A stretch of DNA of 42,229 nt from Loktanella sp. Its GTDB lineage: Bacteria; Pseudomonadota; Alphaproteobacteria; Rhodobacterales; Rhodobacteraceae. Both the position numbers and the translations under genes were made by a program. Below the pieces are notes generated by a model. The model searched no databases. It saw nothing but the letters and a program-made list of their open reading frames with translations, and was not told the DNA's origin. Numbering within the stretch: position 1 is the first letter of the stretch; every line of letters starts with the position of its first letter. Positions 15,594 to 23,757 of this stretch are shown piece after piece. Location of the stretch: assembly GCA_020201155.1 (NCBI GenBank), contig JAIVHI010000004.1, positions 1 to 42,229 on the forward strand, given 5' to 3'.

Positions 15594-16844
15594 ATGGCGG
15601 CACCGGGCGAGAATCTCAAGATCAACGCCGACCGGCTGTGGGACAGCATCATGGAAATGGCCAAGATCGGCCCCGGCGTCGCAGGTGGGAACAATCGCCA
15701 GACCGTGACGGACGAAGATGCCGAAGGCCGCGCCCTGTTCCAGAAGTGGTGCGAGGCCGCGGGCATGACCATGGGTCTTGATGAGATGGGCAATATGTTC
15801 ATGCGCAAGGAAGGCACCGACCCCGACGCGCTGCCGGTCTATGTGGGCTCTCACCTCGACACGCAGCCCACCGGTGGCAAGTATGACGGTGTGCTGGGCG
15901 TGCTGGGCGGGTTGGAACTGATCCGCTCGATGAACGATCTGGGGATCAAGACCAAGCATCCCATCGTCGTCACCAACTGGACGAACGAAGAAGGAACCCG
16001 CTTTGCTCCGGCCATGCTGGCCTCGGGTGTCTTTGCCGGGCGGCACACGCTGGACTGGGCCTACGACCGCACCGACGCCAAGGGCAAGACCTTTGGCGAT
16101 GAGCTCCAGCGCATCGGCTGGAAGGGCGAGGAAAAGGTCGGTGACCGCAAGATGCATGCGTTCTTCGAGCTGCACATCGAACAGGGCCCCATTCTGGAGG
16201 CCGAGGGCAAGCAAGTGGGCGTCGTCACCCACGGGCAGGGTCTGCGCTGGATCGAATGCACGATCACCGGCAAGGAAAGCCACACTGGATCGACGCCGAT
16301 GAGCATGCGCAAGAACGCGGGCCGGGGGCTCGCGCTGGTGACCGAACTGGTCCACGAGATCGCGATGAAGAACCAGCCCAACGCCGTGGGCGCCATCGGC
16401 CATGTCGATGTCTACCCCAACTCGCGCAACATCATCCCCGGCAAGGTGGTCTGCACCGTCGATATGCGGACGCCGGATCTGGACAAGCTCAACGGTATGG
16501 TCGCGGAACTGATGGAGCGCGCGCCACAGGTCTGTGCCGAGATCGAAGTCGGTTTCGAGGCCGAGATCGTCGGCCAGTTCGACCCACCCGCCTTCGACGA
16601 AGGCTGCGTGAAAGCCGTCCGCGATGCCGCCGACCGGCTGGGCTATTCGCACATGGATATCGTATCGGGCGCGGGCCATGACGCCTGCTGGATCAACGAT
16701 GTCGCCCCCACCGCGATGATCATGTGCCCCTGCGTGGACGGGCTCAGCCACAACGAAGCGGAAGAGATTTCCAAGGACTGGGCCGCGGCAGGCACCGATG
16801 TGCTGTTGCACGCAGTGCTGGAAACGGCGGAGATCGTGGAGTGA
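15594..16844 (+). CDS. pydC: N-carbamoyl-beta-alanine amidohydrolase (beta-ureidopropionase), M20 family
   Basis: 416 residues of the M20 zinc amidohydrolase family. Metal and catalytic positions are visible: H87 in GSHLDTQPTGGKYDG, D98, the E132/E133 pair in NEEGTRF, H194 in ELHIEQGP and H386 in VDGLSHNEAE. It releases beta-alanine (or 3-aminoisobutyrate), CO2 and ammonia from the carbamoylated product of dihydropyrimidinase. Relatives include allantoate amidohydrolase and L-carbamoylase; the adjacent pyd genes and dihydropyrimidinase favour the pyrimidine role. ATG is used; a TTG nine codons upstream lies inside the operator. Confidence 0.9.
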   Translation: MAAPGENLKINADRLWDSIMEMAKIGPGVAGGNNRQTVTDEDAEGRALFQKWCEAAGMTMGLDEMGNMFMRKEGTDPDALPVYVGSHLDTQPTGGKYDGVLGVLGGLELIRSMNDLGIKTKHPIVVTNWTNEEGTRFAPAMLASGVFAGRHTLDWAYDRTDAKGKTFGDELQRIGWKGEEKVGDRKMHAFFELHIEQGPILEAEGKQVGVVTHGQGLRWIECTITGKESHTGSTPMSMRKNAGRGLALVTELVHEIAMKNQPNAVGAIGHVDVYPNSRNIIPGKVVCTVDMRTPDLDKLNGMVAELMERAPQVCAEIEVGFEAEIVGQFDPPAFDEGCVKAVRDAADRLGYSHMDIVSGAGHDACWINDVAPTAMIMCPCVDGLSHNEAEEISKDWAAAGTDVLLHAVLETAEIVE

Positions 16845-17001
16845 GCACGTCACGAGCGGGCGATCAAACACTGGCGGCGGGCATGGAAAAATGCCTTGAT
16901 CGTCAAGACCAACCCAACATGGTCCCACCTGCCGCCGGAGGTTTCGCTTGTGCGAGGCCCCGCGTCACGTCCGGACCCGCGTAGATAAAGGGAGACACAA
17001 C

Positions 17002-18192
17002 ATGTCCACCAAAGTCATCAAGAACGGAACCATCGTCACGCACGATCTGACCTACGAGGCCGACGTGCTGATCGAGAACGGCCAGATCATCGAGATCGGC
17101 AAGGGATTGAGCGGGGATGAAACGCTCGACGCCACCGGCTGCTACGTCATGCCCGGCGGGATCGACCCGCATACGCATCTCGAGATGCCCTTCATGGGCA
17201 CCTATTCGACCGACGATTTCGAATCCGGCACGCGAGCGGCCTTGGCGGGCGGCACGACGATGGTCGTGGATTTCGCGCTGCCCAGCCCCGGGCAAGGGCT
17301 GCTCGACGCGATTCAGATGTGGGACAACAAGTCGGGCAAGGCATCCTGTGACTATTCCTTCCACATGGCGGTGACATGGTGGGGCGAACAGGTCTTTGAC
17401 GAGATGGAAACCGTCGTGCGCGAGCGCGGCATCAACACGTTCAAGCATTTCATGGCCTACAAGGGCGCGTTGATGGTGCAGGACGACGAGATGTATGCGT
17501 CCTTCCAGCGGCTGTCGGAACTGGGTGCCATTGCGATGGTCCACGCCGAAAACGGCGACGTGGTGGCGGACCTGTCGGCCAAGCTGCTGGCCGAGGGCAA
17601 CACCGGCCCCGAAGGTCACGCCTATTCCCGCCCACCGCAGGTCGAGGGTGAGGCGACGAACCGCGCGATCATGATCGCGGACATGGCGGGCGTTCCGCTT
17701 TATGTCGTCCACGTGTCGTGCGAGGACAGCCACGAGGCGATCCGGCGCGCGCGCCAGCAGGGCAAGCGGGTCTGGGGCGAGCCCCTGATCCAGCATCTGA
17801 CACTGGATGAAAGCGAATACTTCAATCAGGACTGGGACCACGCCGCGCGGCGGGTCATGTCGCCGCCGTTCCGCAACAAGGAACATCAAAACTCGCTCTG
17901 GGCCGGGCTGCAAAGTGGCAGCCTCAGCGTCGTGGCCACGGACCACTGTGCCTTTACGACCGACCAGAAGCGCTATGGCGTGGGCGACTTCACCAAGATC
18001 CCGAACGGCACCGGCGGTCTTGAAGACCGGATGCCGATGCTTTGGACGAACGGCGTGGCGACGGGGCGGCTGACGCCCAACGAATTCGTCGCCCTGACCT
18101 CGACCAACATCGCCAAGATGGAATGCGGTCTGACCGTCGTCACAGCCCGCCCGGATTTCCGGGCCGAACCGAGGCGCCGTGCCAGCCTATGA
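17002..18192 (+). CDS. pydB: Dihydropyrimidinase, C-terminally truncated
   Basis: A D-hydantoinase/dihydropyrimidinase that opens the dihydrouracil ring. All metal-centre residues are here: H57 and H59 (PHTHLEMP), carboxylated K154 (MAYKGAL), H181 (VHAENGD), H237 (VVHVSC) and D314 (ATDHCAF). The homology stops abruptly at TSTNIAK (residues 366-372). There a normal protein continues for roughly 90-110 residues, including the GSDAD-type barrel-closing part. Instead, 24 unrelated residues ending RRRASL follow to the stop. At 396 residues it is well short of the usual ~480. A deletion that removed the 3' end is the likely cause. The stop overlaps the next gene by ATGA. Ribosome binding site AAGGGAG is at 16988-16994. 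Activity is doubtful. Confidence 0.88.
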   Translation: MSTKVIKNGTIVTHDLTYEADVLIENGQIIEIGKGLSGDETLDATGCYVMPGGIDPHTHLEMPFMGTYSTDDFESGTRAALAGGTTMVVDFALPSPGQGLLDAIQMWDNKSGKASCDYSFHMAVTWWGEQVFDEMETVVRERGINTFKHFMAYKGALMVQDDEMYASFQRLSELGAIAMVHAENGDVVADLSAKLLAEGNTGPEGHAYSRPPQVEGEATNRAIMIADMAGVPLYVVHVSCEDSHEAIRRARQQGKRVWGEPLIQHLTLDESEYFNQDWDHAARRVMSPPFRNKEHQNSLWAGLQSGSLSVVATDHCAFTTDQKRYGVGDFTKIPNGTGGLEDRMPMLWTNGVATGRLTPNEFVALTSTNIAKMECGLTVVTARPDFRAEPRRRASL

Positions 18193-18968
18193 GCGCCCCC
18201 GTCATCACCGCCAAATCGCTCGACCTGACGTTCCAGACGAATGACGGCCCCGTCCATGCGCTCAAGGACGTGAGCCTTGATATCGCCAAGGGTGAATTCG
18301 TCAGCTTCATCGGGCCGTCGGGGTGCGGCAAGACCACCTTCCTGCGCTGTATCGCGGGGTTGGAGCAGCCGACGGGTGGCGCGATCAGCGTCAATGGCAT
18401 GACACCGGACGAGGCGCGCAAGGCGCGGGCTTACGGTTACGTCTTTCAGGCGGCAGGGCTTTATCCCTGGCGCACCATTGGCGGGAATATCCGCCTGCCG
18501 CTGGAAATCATGGGGTTCGACAAGTCCGATCAGTCCAAGCGGGTGAACCGCGTGCTGGAACTGGTGGACCTTGCCGGGTTCGAAAAGAAATACCCGTGGC
18601 AATTGTCGGGGGGCATGCAACAGCGGGCCAGTATCGCGCGGGCGCTGGCCTTCGATGCCGACATCCTGCTGATGGACGAACCCTTTGGCGCTTTGGACGA
18701 AATCGTGCGCGATCACCTGAACGAACAGCTTCTGGAGCTTTGGGCGCGGACGGAAAAGACCATCGGCTTCGTGACCCATTCGATCCCCGAAGCGGTCTAC
18801 CTGTCCACCAAGATCGTCGTCATGTCCCCGCGACCGGGCCGGATCACCGATGTGATCGACAGCCCGCTGCCCAGGGAACGTCCCTTGGATATTCGCGACA
18901 CACCCGAATTCATCGAAATCGCCCACCGCGTGCGCGATGGGCTGCGGGCGGGTCATGTGGATGACTAG
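18189..18968 (+). CDS. ABC importer ATP-binding protein (pyrimidine/thiamine-precursor type)
   Basis: 259 residues of the NitT/TauT/SsuB ATPase family. Walker A is GPSGCGKTT (42-50), the Q-loop VFQAAG, the signature LSGGMQQRAS (139 onward), Walker B ILLMDEPFG (E164), and the switch His is in FVTHSIPEA. It energises the two-permease importer that follows. Its place behind dihydropyrimidinase suggests uptake of uracil, thymine or a related base, but the substrate is inferred from context only. ATG overlaps the preceding stop. Confidence 0.92.
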   Translation: MSAPVITAKSLDLTFQTNDGPVHALKDVSLDIAKGEFVSFIGPSGCGKTTFLRCIAGLEQPTGGAISVNGMTPDEARKARAYGYVFQAAGLYPWRTIGGNIRLPLEIMGFDKSDQSKRVNRVLELVDLAGFEKKYPWQLSGGMQQRASIARALAFDADILLMDEPFGALDEIVRDHLNEQLLELWARTEKTIGFVTHSIPEAVYLSTKIVVMSPRPGRITDVIDSPLPRERPLDIRDTPEFIEIAHRVRDGLRAGHVDD

Positions 18969-18980
18969 GGTTCGCACGTC

Positions 18981-19931
18981 ATGAAGGGCAAGGTGCTTCC
19001 CGTTTTGACGGTCGTCCTTGCGATCATCGTCCTTTGGTATGCCGCCGTCGTGCCGATGAACGTCAAGGAGGTGCTGACGCAGGCCGAACGGGCGGGGGCC
19101 GAGGTCGTGCCGCCGTCGGCGGCGGACCGGCGCGATGCCTCGCGCTGGGCGCTGATCTTCGCCAATACCAGCCACCTTGGCGATAGCTGGTCGATGGAGC
19201 GGGCGCGACTGCCCGCGCCACATCAGGTGGTCCAGGAACTTTGGGTCAGCACATGGGAGGAAGAGGTGAACGGCCGGCGCGGGATCGTGCAGTCGGGCAG
19301 CTTGTCGAACCGCAGTCTTGTCTATCACGCCGGGATCACGCTGAGCGCGACGGTTCTGGGGTTTGCCATGGGGGCGGTCGCCGGTGTGCTGCTGGCCATC
19401 GGGATCGTCTATTCCCGCGTCATGGACCGCAGCGTGATGCCTTGGGCCATCATCAGCCAGACGATTCCGATCGTGGCGCTGGCACCGATGATCATCGTCG
19501 TCCTGTATTCCGTCGGCCTGTCCGGTGTCGTCGCCAAGGCGGTCATCTCTGCCTACCTGTCGTTCTTTCCGGTGGTCGTGGGGATGGTCAAAGGCTTCCG
19601 GTCGCCCGACGCGATGCAATTGGATCTGATGCAGACCTACAGCGCCAGCAAGGCGCAGTCGTTCTGGAAGCTGCGGCTGCCCGCGTCCGTGCCCTACCTT
19701 TTCGCATCTCTCAAGATCGGCATCGCGGCCAGCCTTGTGGGGGCGATCGTGGGCGAATTGCCGGTGCAGCGCGGGGGTCTGGGTGCGCGGATGCTGGGCG
19801 GCAGCTACTATGGCCAGACGGAACAGATCTGGGCCGCGCTTTTCGCAGCCGCGCTGATGGCCGCGGCCCTTGTCTGGTTGATCGGCTGGCTCGAGCGGCG
19901 GACCTTGACCGCAATGGGGGTGCCGCAATGA
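18981..19931 (+). CDS. ABC importer permease 1
   Basis: 316 residues with about six membrane helices. After a first helix (about 5-25), a long periplasmic stretch leads to the core from ~115. The core has the segment from MPWAIISQTIPIV to VVGMVKGF, and the EAA-like loop SFWKLRLPASVPYLFASLKI that contacts the ATPase. It is intact and serves as an internal yardstick for the damaged second permease. It overlaps that gene by ATGA. Confidence 0.9.
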   Translation: MKGKVLPVLTVVLAIIVLWYAAVVPMNVKEVLTQAERAGAEVVPPSAADRRDASRWALIFANTSHLGDSWSMERARLPAPHQVVQELWVSTWEEEVNGRRGIVQSGSLSNRSLVYHAGITLSATVLGFAMGAVAGVLLAIGIVYSRVMDRSVMPWAIISQTIPIVALAPMIIVVLYSVGLSGVVAKAVISAYLSFFPVVVGMVKGFRSPDAMQLDLMQTYSASKAQSFWKLRLPASVPYLFASLKIGIAASLVGAIVGELPVQRGGLGARMLGGSYYGQTEQIWAALFAAALMAAALVWLIGWLERRTLTAMGVPQ

Positions 19932-20640
19932 CGCTGGTGATCCTCGCCTTGGTGCTTTGGGCTGGCCTGTGGCTGGCGAATGTCTGGCTTGTCCGTCATT
20001 CGACGGTGGCCGGGTTCGCTTCACCGCTTATCTTCGGCGTGACGATCCTGATCGTCTGGGAGCTTCTGGTCAGAGGGCTGGAGGTTCCGAACGTGATCCT
20101 GCCGTCCCCGACACAGGTGGCCGTGACCTTCAGCGAGAATACCGCGACCCTTTGGGCCGATTTCGTCCAGACCATCCTGAAAGGCGCCTTGTCCGGTTAT
20201 GTGATCGGCGCGGGCGCCGCCGTGGTCGTCGCCGTGCTGCTGGACCGGTTCGATTTCCTGCGGCGTGGCCTGCTGCCGGTGTGAACACCATGGCCGGGCT
20301 GCTGGATACCAGTGCCATGCAGCGCGACCTGATGCGGACCTATGGCGCGAAATACTGGCAGACCCTGCTGCACCTGCGCCTGCCTGCGGCGCTGCCGTTC
20401 ATTTTCAACGGGCTGAAAATTTCAGCAACACTGTCGTTGGTCGGCGCAATCGTGGCCGAATTCTTCGGCTCGCCCACCACCGGGCTGGGCTTTCGCATCA
20501 ACGCCTCGCTGGGGCAGTTGGCACTGGATATGGTCTGGGCAGTGATCGTGGTTGCGGCACTGGCGGGGTCTATCTTTTACGGGGTCTTGACCCTTCTCGA
20601 ACGGCGGTTGACCTTCTGGCATCCGTCACAACGCCAATGA
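19928..20640 (+). pseudogene. ABC importer permease 2, disrupted by internal deletion
   Basis: The first frame runs from ATG 19928 through DRFDFLRRGLLPV and stops at TGA 20282-20284. The same protein resumes two bases out of phase, from GTG at 20281, with VNTMAGLLDTSAMQRDLMRTY through to a normal C-terminus FWHPSQRQ. Aligned to permease 1, the MPW/LLPV position joins directly to the VGMVKG/VNTMAG position, skipping about 44 residues that include a core helix. So this is a deletion plus frame loss, not a simple sequencing slip. The EAA loop is in the second part. Import through this system would fail if the sequence is right. Confidence 0.9.
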
Positions 20641-20687
20641 GAGTCGCAAAGACCGGAACGGCACAACAACCAACGGGAGTTTGGACA

Positions 20688-21680
20688 ATGAAGAAACTGA
20701 TGATGGCGGCAGCGGTCGCTTGCGGCATGGGCGGGATGGCACATGCCGAAGCCCACGCAAACGATGTATCGCTGCAATTGCAGTGGGTCACGCAGGCCCA
20801 GTTCGCGGGCTACTACGTGGCGCTGGACAAGGGCTATTACGAGGAAGAAGGGCTGAACGTGACCATACTGCCCGGTGGACCCGATATCGCCCCGCCGCAA
20901 GTGCTGGCTGGCGGTGGTGCCGACGTCATGCTGAACTGGATGCCCTCTGCGCTGGCCGCACGCGAAAAGGGACTGCCGGTGGTCAACATCGCGCAACCCT
21001 TCAAGTCCTCGGGTCTGATGCTGACCTGCTGGAAAGATACCGGCATCGAAAGCGTCGAGGATTTCCCCGGCAAGACCATCGGGGTCTGGTTCTTCGGTAA
21101 CGAATATCCGTTCCTGAGCTGGATGGCGCAGGAAGGTATCTCGACCGACGGCGGTGATGACGGGGTGACGGTACTCAAACAGGGCTTCAACGTCGATCCG
21201 CTGCTGCAGCGTCAGGCCGACTGCATTTCGACGATGACCTACAACGAATACGGGCAGGTGCTGGACGCCGGCGTCAGCCCCGATGAACTGGTGACGTTCC
21301 AATACGAGGACCAGGGTGTCGCAACTCTCGAGGATGGCATCTACGCGCTTGAAGAAAATCTCGATGACCCCGTCTTCGTCGACAAGATGGTCCGTTTCGT
21401 CCGGGCCTCCATGAAGGGCTGGAAGTACGCCGAGGAAAACCCCGAAGAGGCAGCCGAGATCATCATCGACTACGATGAGACCGGCGCTCAGTCCTTGGCC
21501 GCGCAAGAGCGGATGATGACCGAGATCGCGAAGCTGACCGAAGGGTCGAACGGCGCGCTGGCCGAGGAAGACTATCGCCGCACGGTCGACACGCTGCTGG
21601 CAGGCGGGTCCGACCCCGTCATCAGCCAGGAGCCGGAAGGTGCCTGGACCAGCGTCATCACGGATCAGGCTCTGAACTAG
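20688..21680 (+). CDS. ABC importer periplasmic binding protein (NMT1/THI5-like)
   Basis: 330 residues with a cleavable signal peptide (MKKLMMAAAVACGMGGMAHA). The mature protein starts with the typical NMT1/ThiY block LQLQWVTQAQFAGYYVALDKG and continues with YYEEEGLNVTILPGGPDI. This fold binds small planar heterocycles (thiamine pyrimidines, riboflavin, probably nucleobases). Position behind the pyd genes argues for a pyrimidine base. The start follows GGGAG at 20675-20679. A terminator follows the gene. Confidence 0.9.
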   Translation: MKKLMMAAAVACGMGGMAHAEAHANDVSLQLQWVTQAQFAGYYVALDKGYYEEEGLNVTILPGGPDIAPPQVLAGGGADVMLNWMPSALAAREKGLPVVNIAQPFKSSGLMLTCWKDTGIESVEDFPGKTIGVWFFGNEYPFLSWMAQEGISTDGGDDGVTVLKQGFNVDPLLQRQADCISTMTYNEYGQVLDAGVSPDELVTFQYEDQGVATLEDGIYALEENLDDPVFVDKMVRFVRASMKGWKYAEENPEEAAEIIIDYDETGAQSLAAQERMMTEIAKLTEGSNGALAEEDYRRTVDTLLAGGSDPVISQEPEGAWTSVITDQALN

Positions 21681-21705
21681 GCCGAACGAGAGATCAGGGA
21701 TGACA

Positions 21706-21735
21706 GGGCGCTGCGGGACACCGTGGCGCCCTTTT
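21706..21735 (+). terminator. Rho-independent terminator after the importer operon
   Basis: The stem GGGCGC (21706-21711) with GCGCCC (21726-21731) has an inner stem CGG/CCG and loop GACA, and is followed directly by TTTT. It starts 25 bases after the binding-protein stop codon. A second hairpin (21741-21762, GGGC-GTCG arms) follows. After it comes CCTCCGGCGGGGATATTTTT (21768-21787), a run I recognise from many Rhodobacteraceae gene ends. Confidence 0.75.
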
Positions 21736-21810
21736 GCGTAGGGCGGTCGGTGCCGACAGCCCGGATGCCTCCGGCGGGGATATTTTTGGCAAGATGATGG
21801 TGTGTCGGTG

Positions 21811-21828
21811 CGGTCACATAAATGTCAG
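21811..21828 (+). promoter_or_regulatory. Possible Pho box before ynjF
   Basis: CGGTCAC-ATAA-ATGTCAG resembles the PhoB box, two CTGTCAY repeats separated by four AT-rich bases. It matches 11 of 14 positions with the correct spacing. It lies 58 bases before the ynjF ATG. I see no convincing -10 element downstream, so this is tentative. Confidence 0.35.
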
Positions 21829-21886
21829 CCTGATTGCCAGTGATGGTGGAGTAGCGCACAAGAGCGCCACGCCATGAGAGACCACC

Positions 21887-22507
21887 ATGCTAGACCGACC
21901 CCTTCGCAAGATCATCGACCCGCCCCTGAACCGGGCCGGGCGTGCCCTTGCCCAGCGGGGGGCGACGGCGGACGGTGTCACGATGGTCGGTCTGGTGCTG
22001 GGCGTGCTGTGCGCCGCGGCGGTGGCGGCGGGGCTGTTCGGGATCGCACTGGTCTTTCTTCTGGCCAGCCGCCTTGCGGACGGTCTGGACGGGGCCGTGG
22101 CACGGGCCACGCGGAAGACCGATTTCGGCGGTTATCTGGATATCGTAGCTGATTTCCTGTTCTACGGGGCGGTGCCTTTTGCCTTTGTCTTGCACGACCC
22201 GGCGGCCAACGGTGTGGCAGGTGCCTTCCTGCTGGCCAGCTTCTACGTCAACGGCACGAGTTTTCTGGGTTATGCCGTTCTGGCCGAAAAGCGGTCGATG
22301 CAGACAATGGAGCAGGGGCAGAAGTCGCTTTATTATTCCAATGGTATCCTTGAGGGGACCGAGACGATCCTGTTCTTCGTGCTGGTCTGCCTGTTCGAAA
22401 CCTATTTCGCGCCGCTTGCGTGGGTATTCGGTGCCCTGTGCTTTGCGACCGCTTTTCTGCGGGTCCATGCGGCCCGACAGATCTTTACCGAGAGGACTGA
22501 CCTATGA
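21887..22507 (+). CDS. ynjF: CDP-alcohol phosphatidyltransferase family protein
   Basis: 206 residues with about six membrane helices. The family signature D-G-x2-D/A-R...G-x3-D-x3-D is complete: DGLDGAVARATRKTDFGGYL followed by DIVAD, near 65-89. The enzyme would transfer a phospho-alcohol between CMP and a lipid or soluble alcohol at the inner membrane; the substrates are unknown. E. coli YnjF is a relative and is also encoded near ynjBCD. Here the gene overlaps ynjB by four bases, tying it closely to the ABC system. Confidence 0.88.
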   Translation: MLDRPLRKIIDPPLNRAGRALAQRGATADGVTMVGLVLGVLCAAAVAAGLFGIALVFLLASRLADGLDGAVARATRKTDFGGYLDIVADFLFYGAVPFAFVLHDPAANGVAGAFLLASFYVNGTSFLGYAVLAEKRSMQTMEQGQKSLYYSNGILEGTETILFFVLVCLFETYFAPLAWVFGALCFATAFLRVHAARQIFTERTDL

Positions 22508-23697
22508 GACATCTTGCGATCCTTGCCACCTTTTTGCCCGGTATGGCGCTGGCCCAGACCGATCCCGCCGACTGGGAGGCCGTGACCGAGGCTGCAGAAG
22601 GCCAGACCGTTTTCTGGAACGCCTGGGGCGGGTCGACGACGACCAATAGTTTCATCCTCTGGGTCGCCGAGCGGGTGAACGAGGACTATGGCGTCACGCT
22701 GGAGCATGTGAAGCTGACCGACACCGCCGACGCCGTCACCCGCGTTCTGGCCGAAAAGCAGGCGGGCGAGGACGATGACGGTGCCATCGACATGATCTGG
22801 ATCAACGGGGCGAACTTCGCCGCGATGAAAGAGCAGGACCTGCTTTTCGGTCCTTTCGCGGAACAGTTGCCGAACTGGCAATACGTCGATGTGGACGGCA
22901 AGACGGTGCAGACCGATTTCACGGTTCCCGTGGACGGGTACGAGGCACCATGGGCGATGGCGCAGGTCGTTTTCGACTATGACAGCGAAGACGTGTCGCC
23001 GATGGGTTCGATGCAGGAGATACTGGAATGGTCCAAGGCCAACCCCGGACGTTTCACCTATCCCCAGCCGCCTGATTTTCTGGGCACGACGGTTTTGAAA
23101 CAGATTCTCGTGGACGTGCTGGACGACCCCGCGGTGCTGCAAGAGCCCGCGACGGATGCGAACTACGATGATGTGACAGCACCGCTTTGGGCCTATCTGG
23201 ACGAATTGACGCCGACGCTCTGGCGCGGAGGCGAGGCCTATCCGCCGACCGGCACGGCGATGTTTCCGCTGATCGCCGATGACGAGATCGATCTGTCGAT
23301 CTCGTTCAGCCCCGGTGCGGCGTCGGCGGCGATCGCCAACAACGAACTGCCGCCCAGCGTGCGGACCTTCGTTCTGGACAAGGGCACGATCGGCAACGCG
23401 TCCTTCGTGGCCATTCCCTACAATTCCGGATCGAAGGAAGGCGCCATGGTCGTGGCGAACTTCCTGATGTCGCCCGAAGCGCAGGTGCGGGCGCAGGACC
23501 CCGATGTGCTGGGCTACGGCACCGTGCTCGACGTCGCGTCATTGCCGGACGGGGACAGGGCCGCGTTCGAAGCGCTGGACCTGGGCATCGCCACGCTTTC
23601 GCCCGAAGAGTTGGGCACGGTTCAGGCGGAACCACACCCCAGCTGGATGACCCGCATCGCGGACGACTGGGCGCGTCGCTATGGCGTGTCCCAGTAA
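22504..23697 (+). CDS. ynjB: ABC transporter substrate-binding protein YnjB
   Basis: 397 residues with a signal peptide (MRHLAILATFLPGMALAQ). The mature start VFWNAWGGSTTTNSFILWVA and later LDKGTIGNASFVAIPYNSGS fit the YnjB group of iron/spermidine-type binding proteins. The ligand is not known to me. First component of a complete importer (ynjB, ynjC, ynjD), all overlapping or close, led by ynjF. Confidence 0.88.
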   Translation: MRHLAILATFLPGMALAQTDPADWEAVTEAAEGQTVFWNAWGGSTTTNSFILWVAERVNEDYGVTLEHVKLTDTADAVTRVLAEKQAGEDDDGAIDMIWINGANFAAMKEQDLLFGPFAEQLPNWQYVDVDGKTVQTDFTVPVDGYEAPWAMAQVVFDYDSEDVSPMGSMQEILEWSKANPGRFTYPQPPDFLGTTVLKQILVDVLDDPAVLQEPATDANYDDVTAPLWAYLDELTPTLWRGGEAYPPTGTAMFPLIADDEIDLSISFSPGAASAAIANNELPPSVRTFVLDKGTIGNASFVAIPYNSGSKEGAMVVANFLMSPEAQVRAQDPDVLGYGTVLDVASLPDGDRAAFEALDLGIATLSPEELGTVQAEPHPSWMTRIADDWARRYGVSQ

Positions 23698-23757
23698 AGG
23701 ATGCACGGATGACAGGTGGACGAAATCGCCTTTCCCGGCCGGGCCAGACGGTCTGAC

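Noticed and set aside
16907-16924. GACCA-N8-TGGTC before dihydropyrimidinase as a fourth RutR site
   Set aside because: Half-sites are right but the spacer is eight bases, not two, which would put them on different faces of the helix. Kept only as a remark.
17973-20024. Very long open frame on the minus strand (over 680 codons) opposite the ABC importer genes
   Set aside because: It is antisense to well-identified ATPase and permease genes, has low-complexity Arg/Pro/His/Gln composition and no family resemblance; it is a GC-rich shadow.
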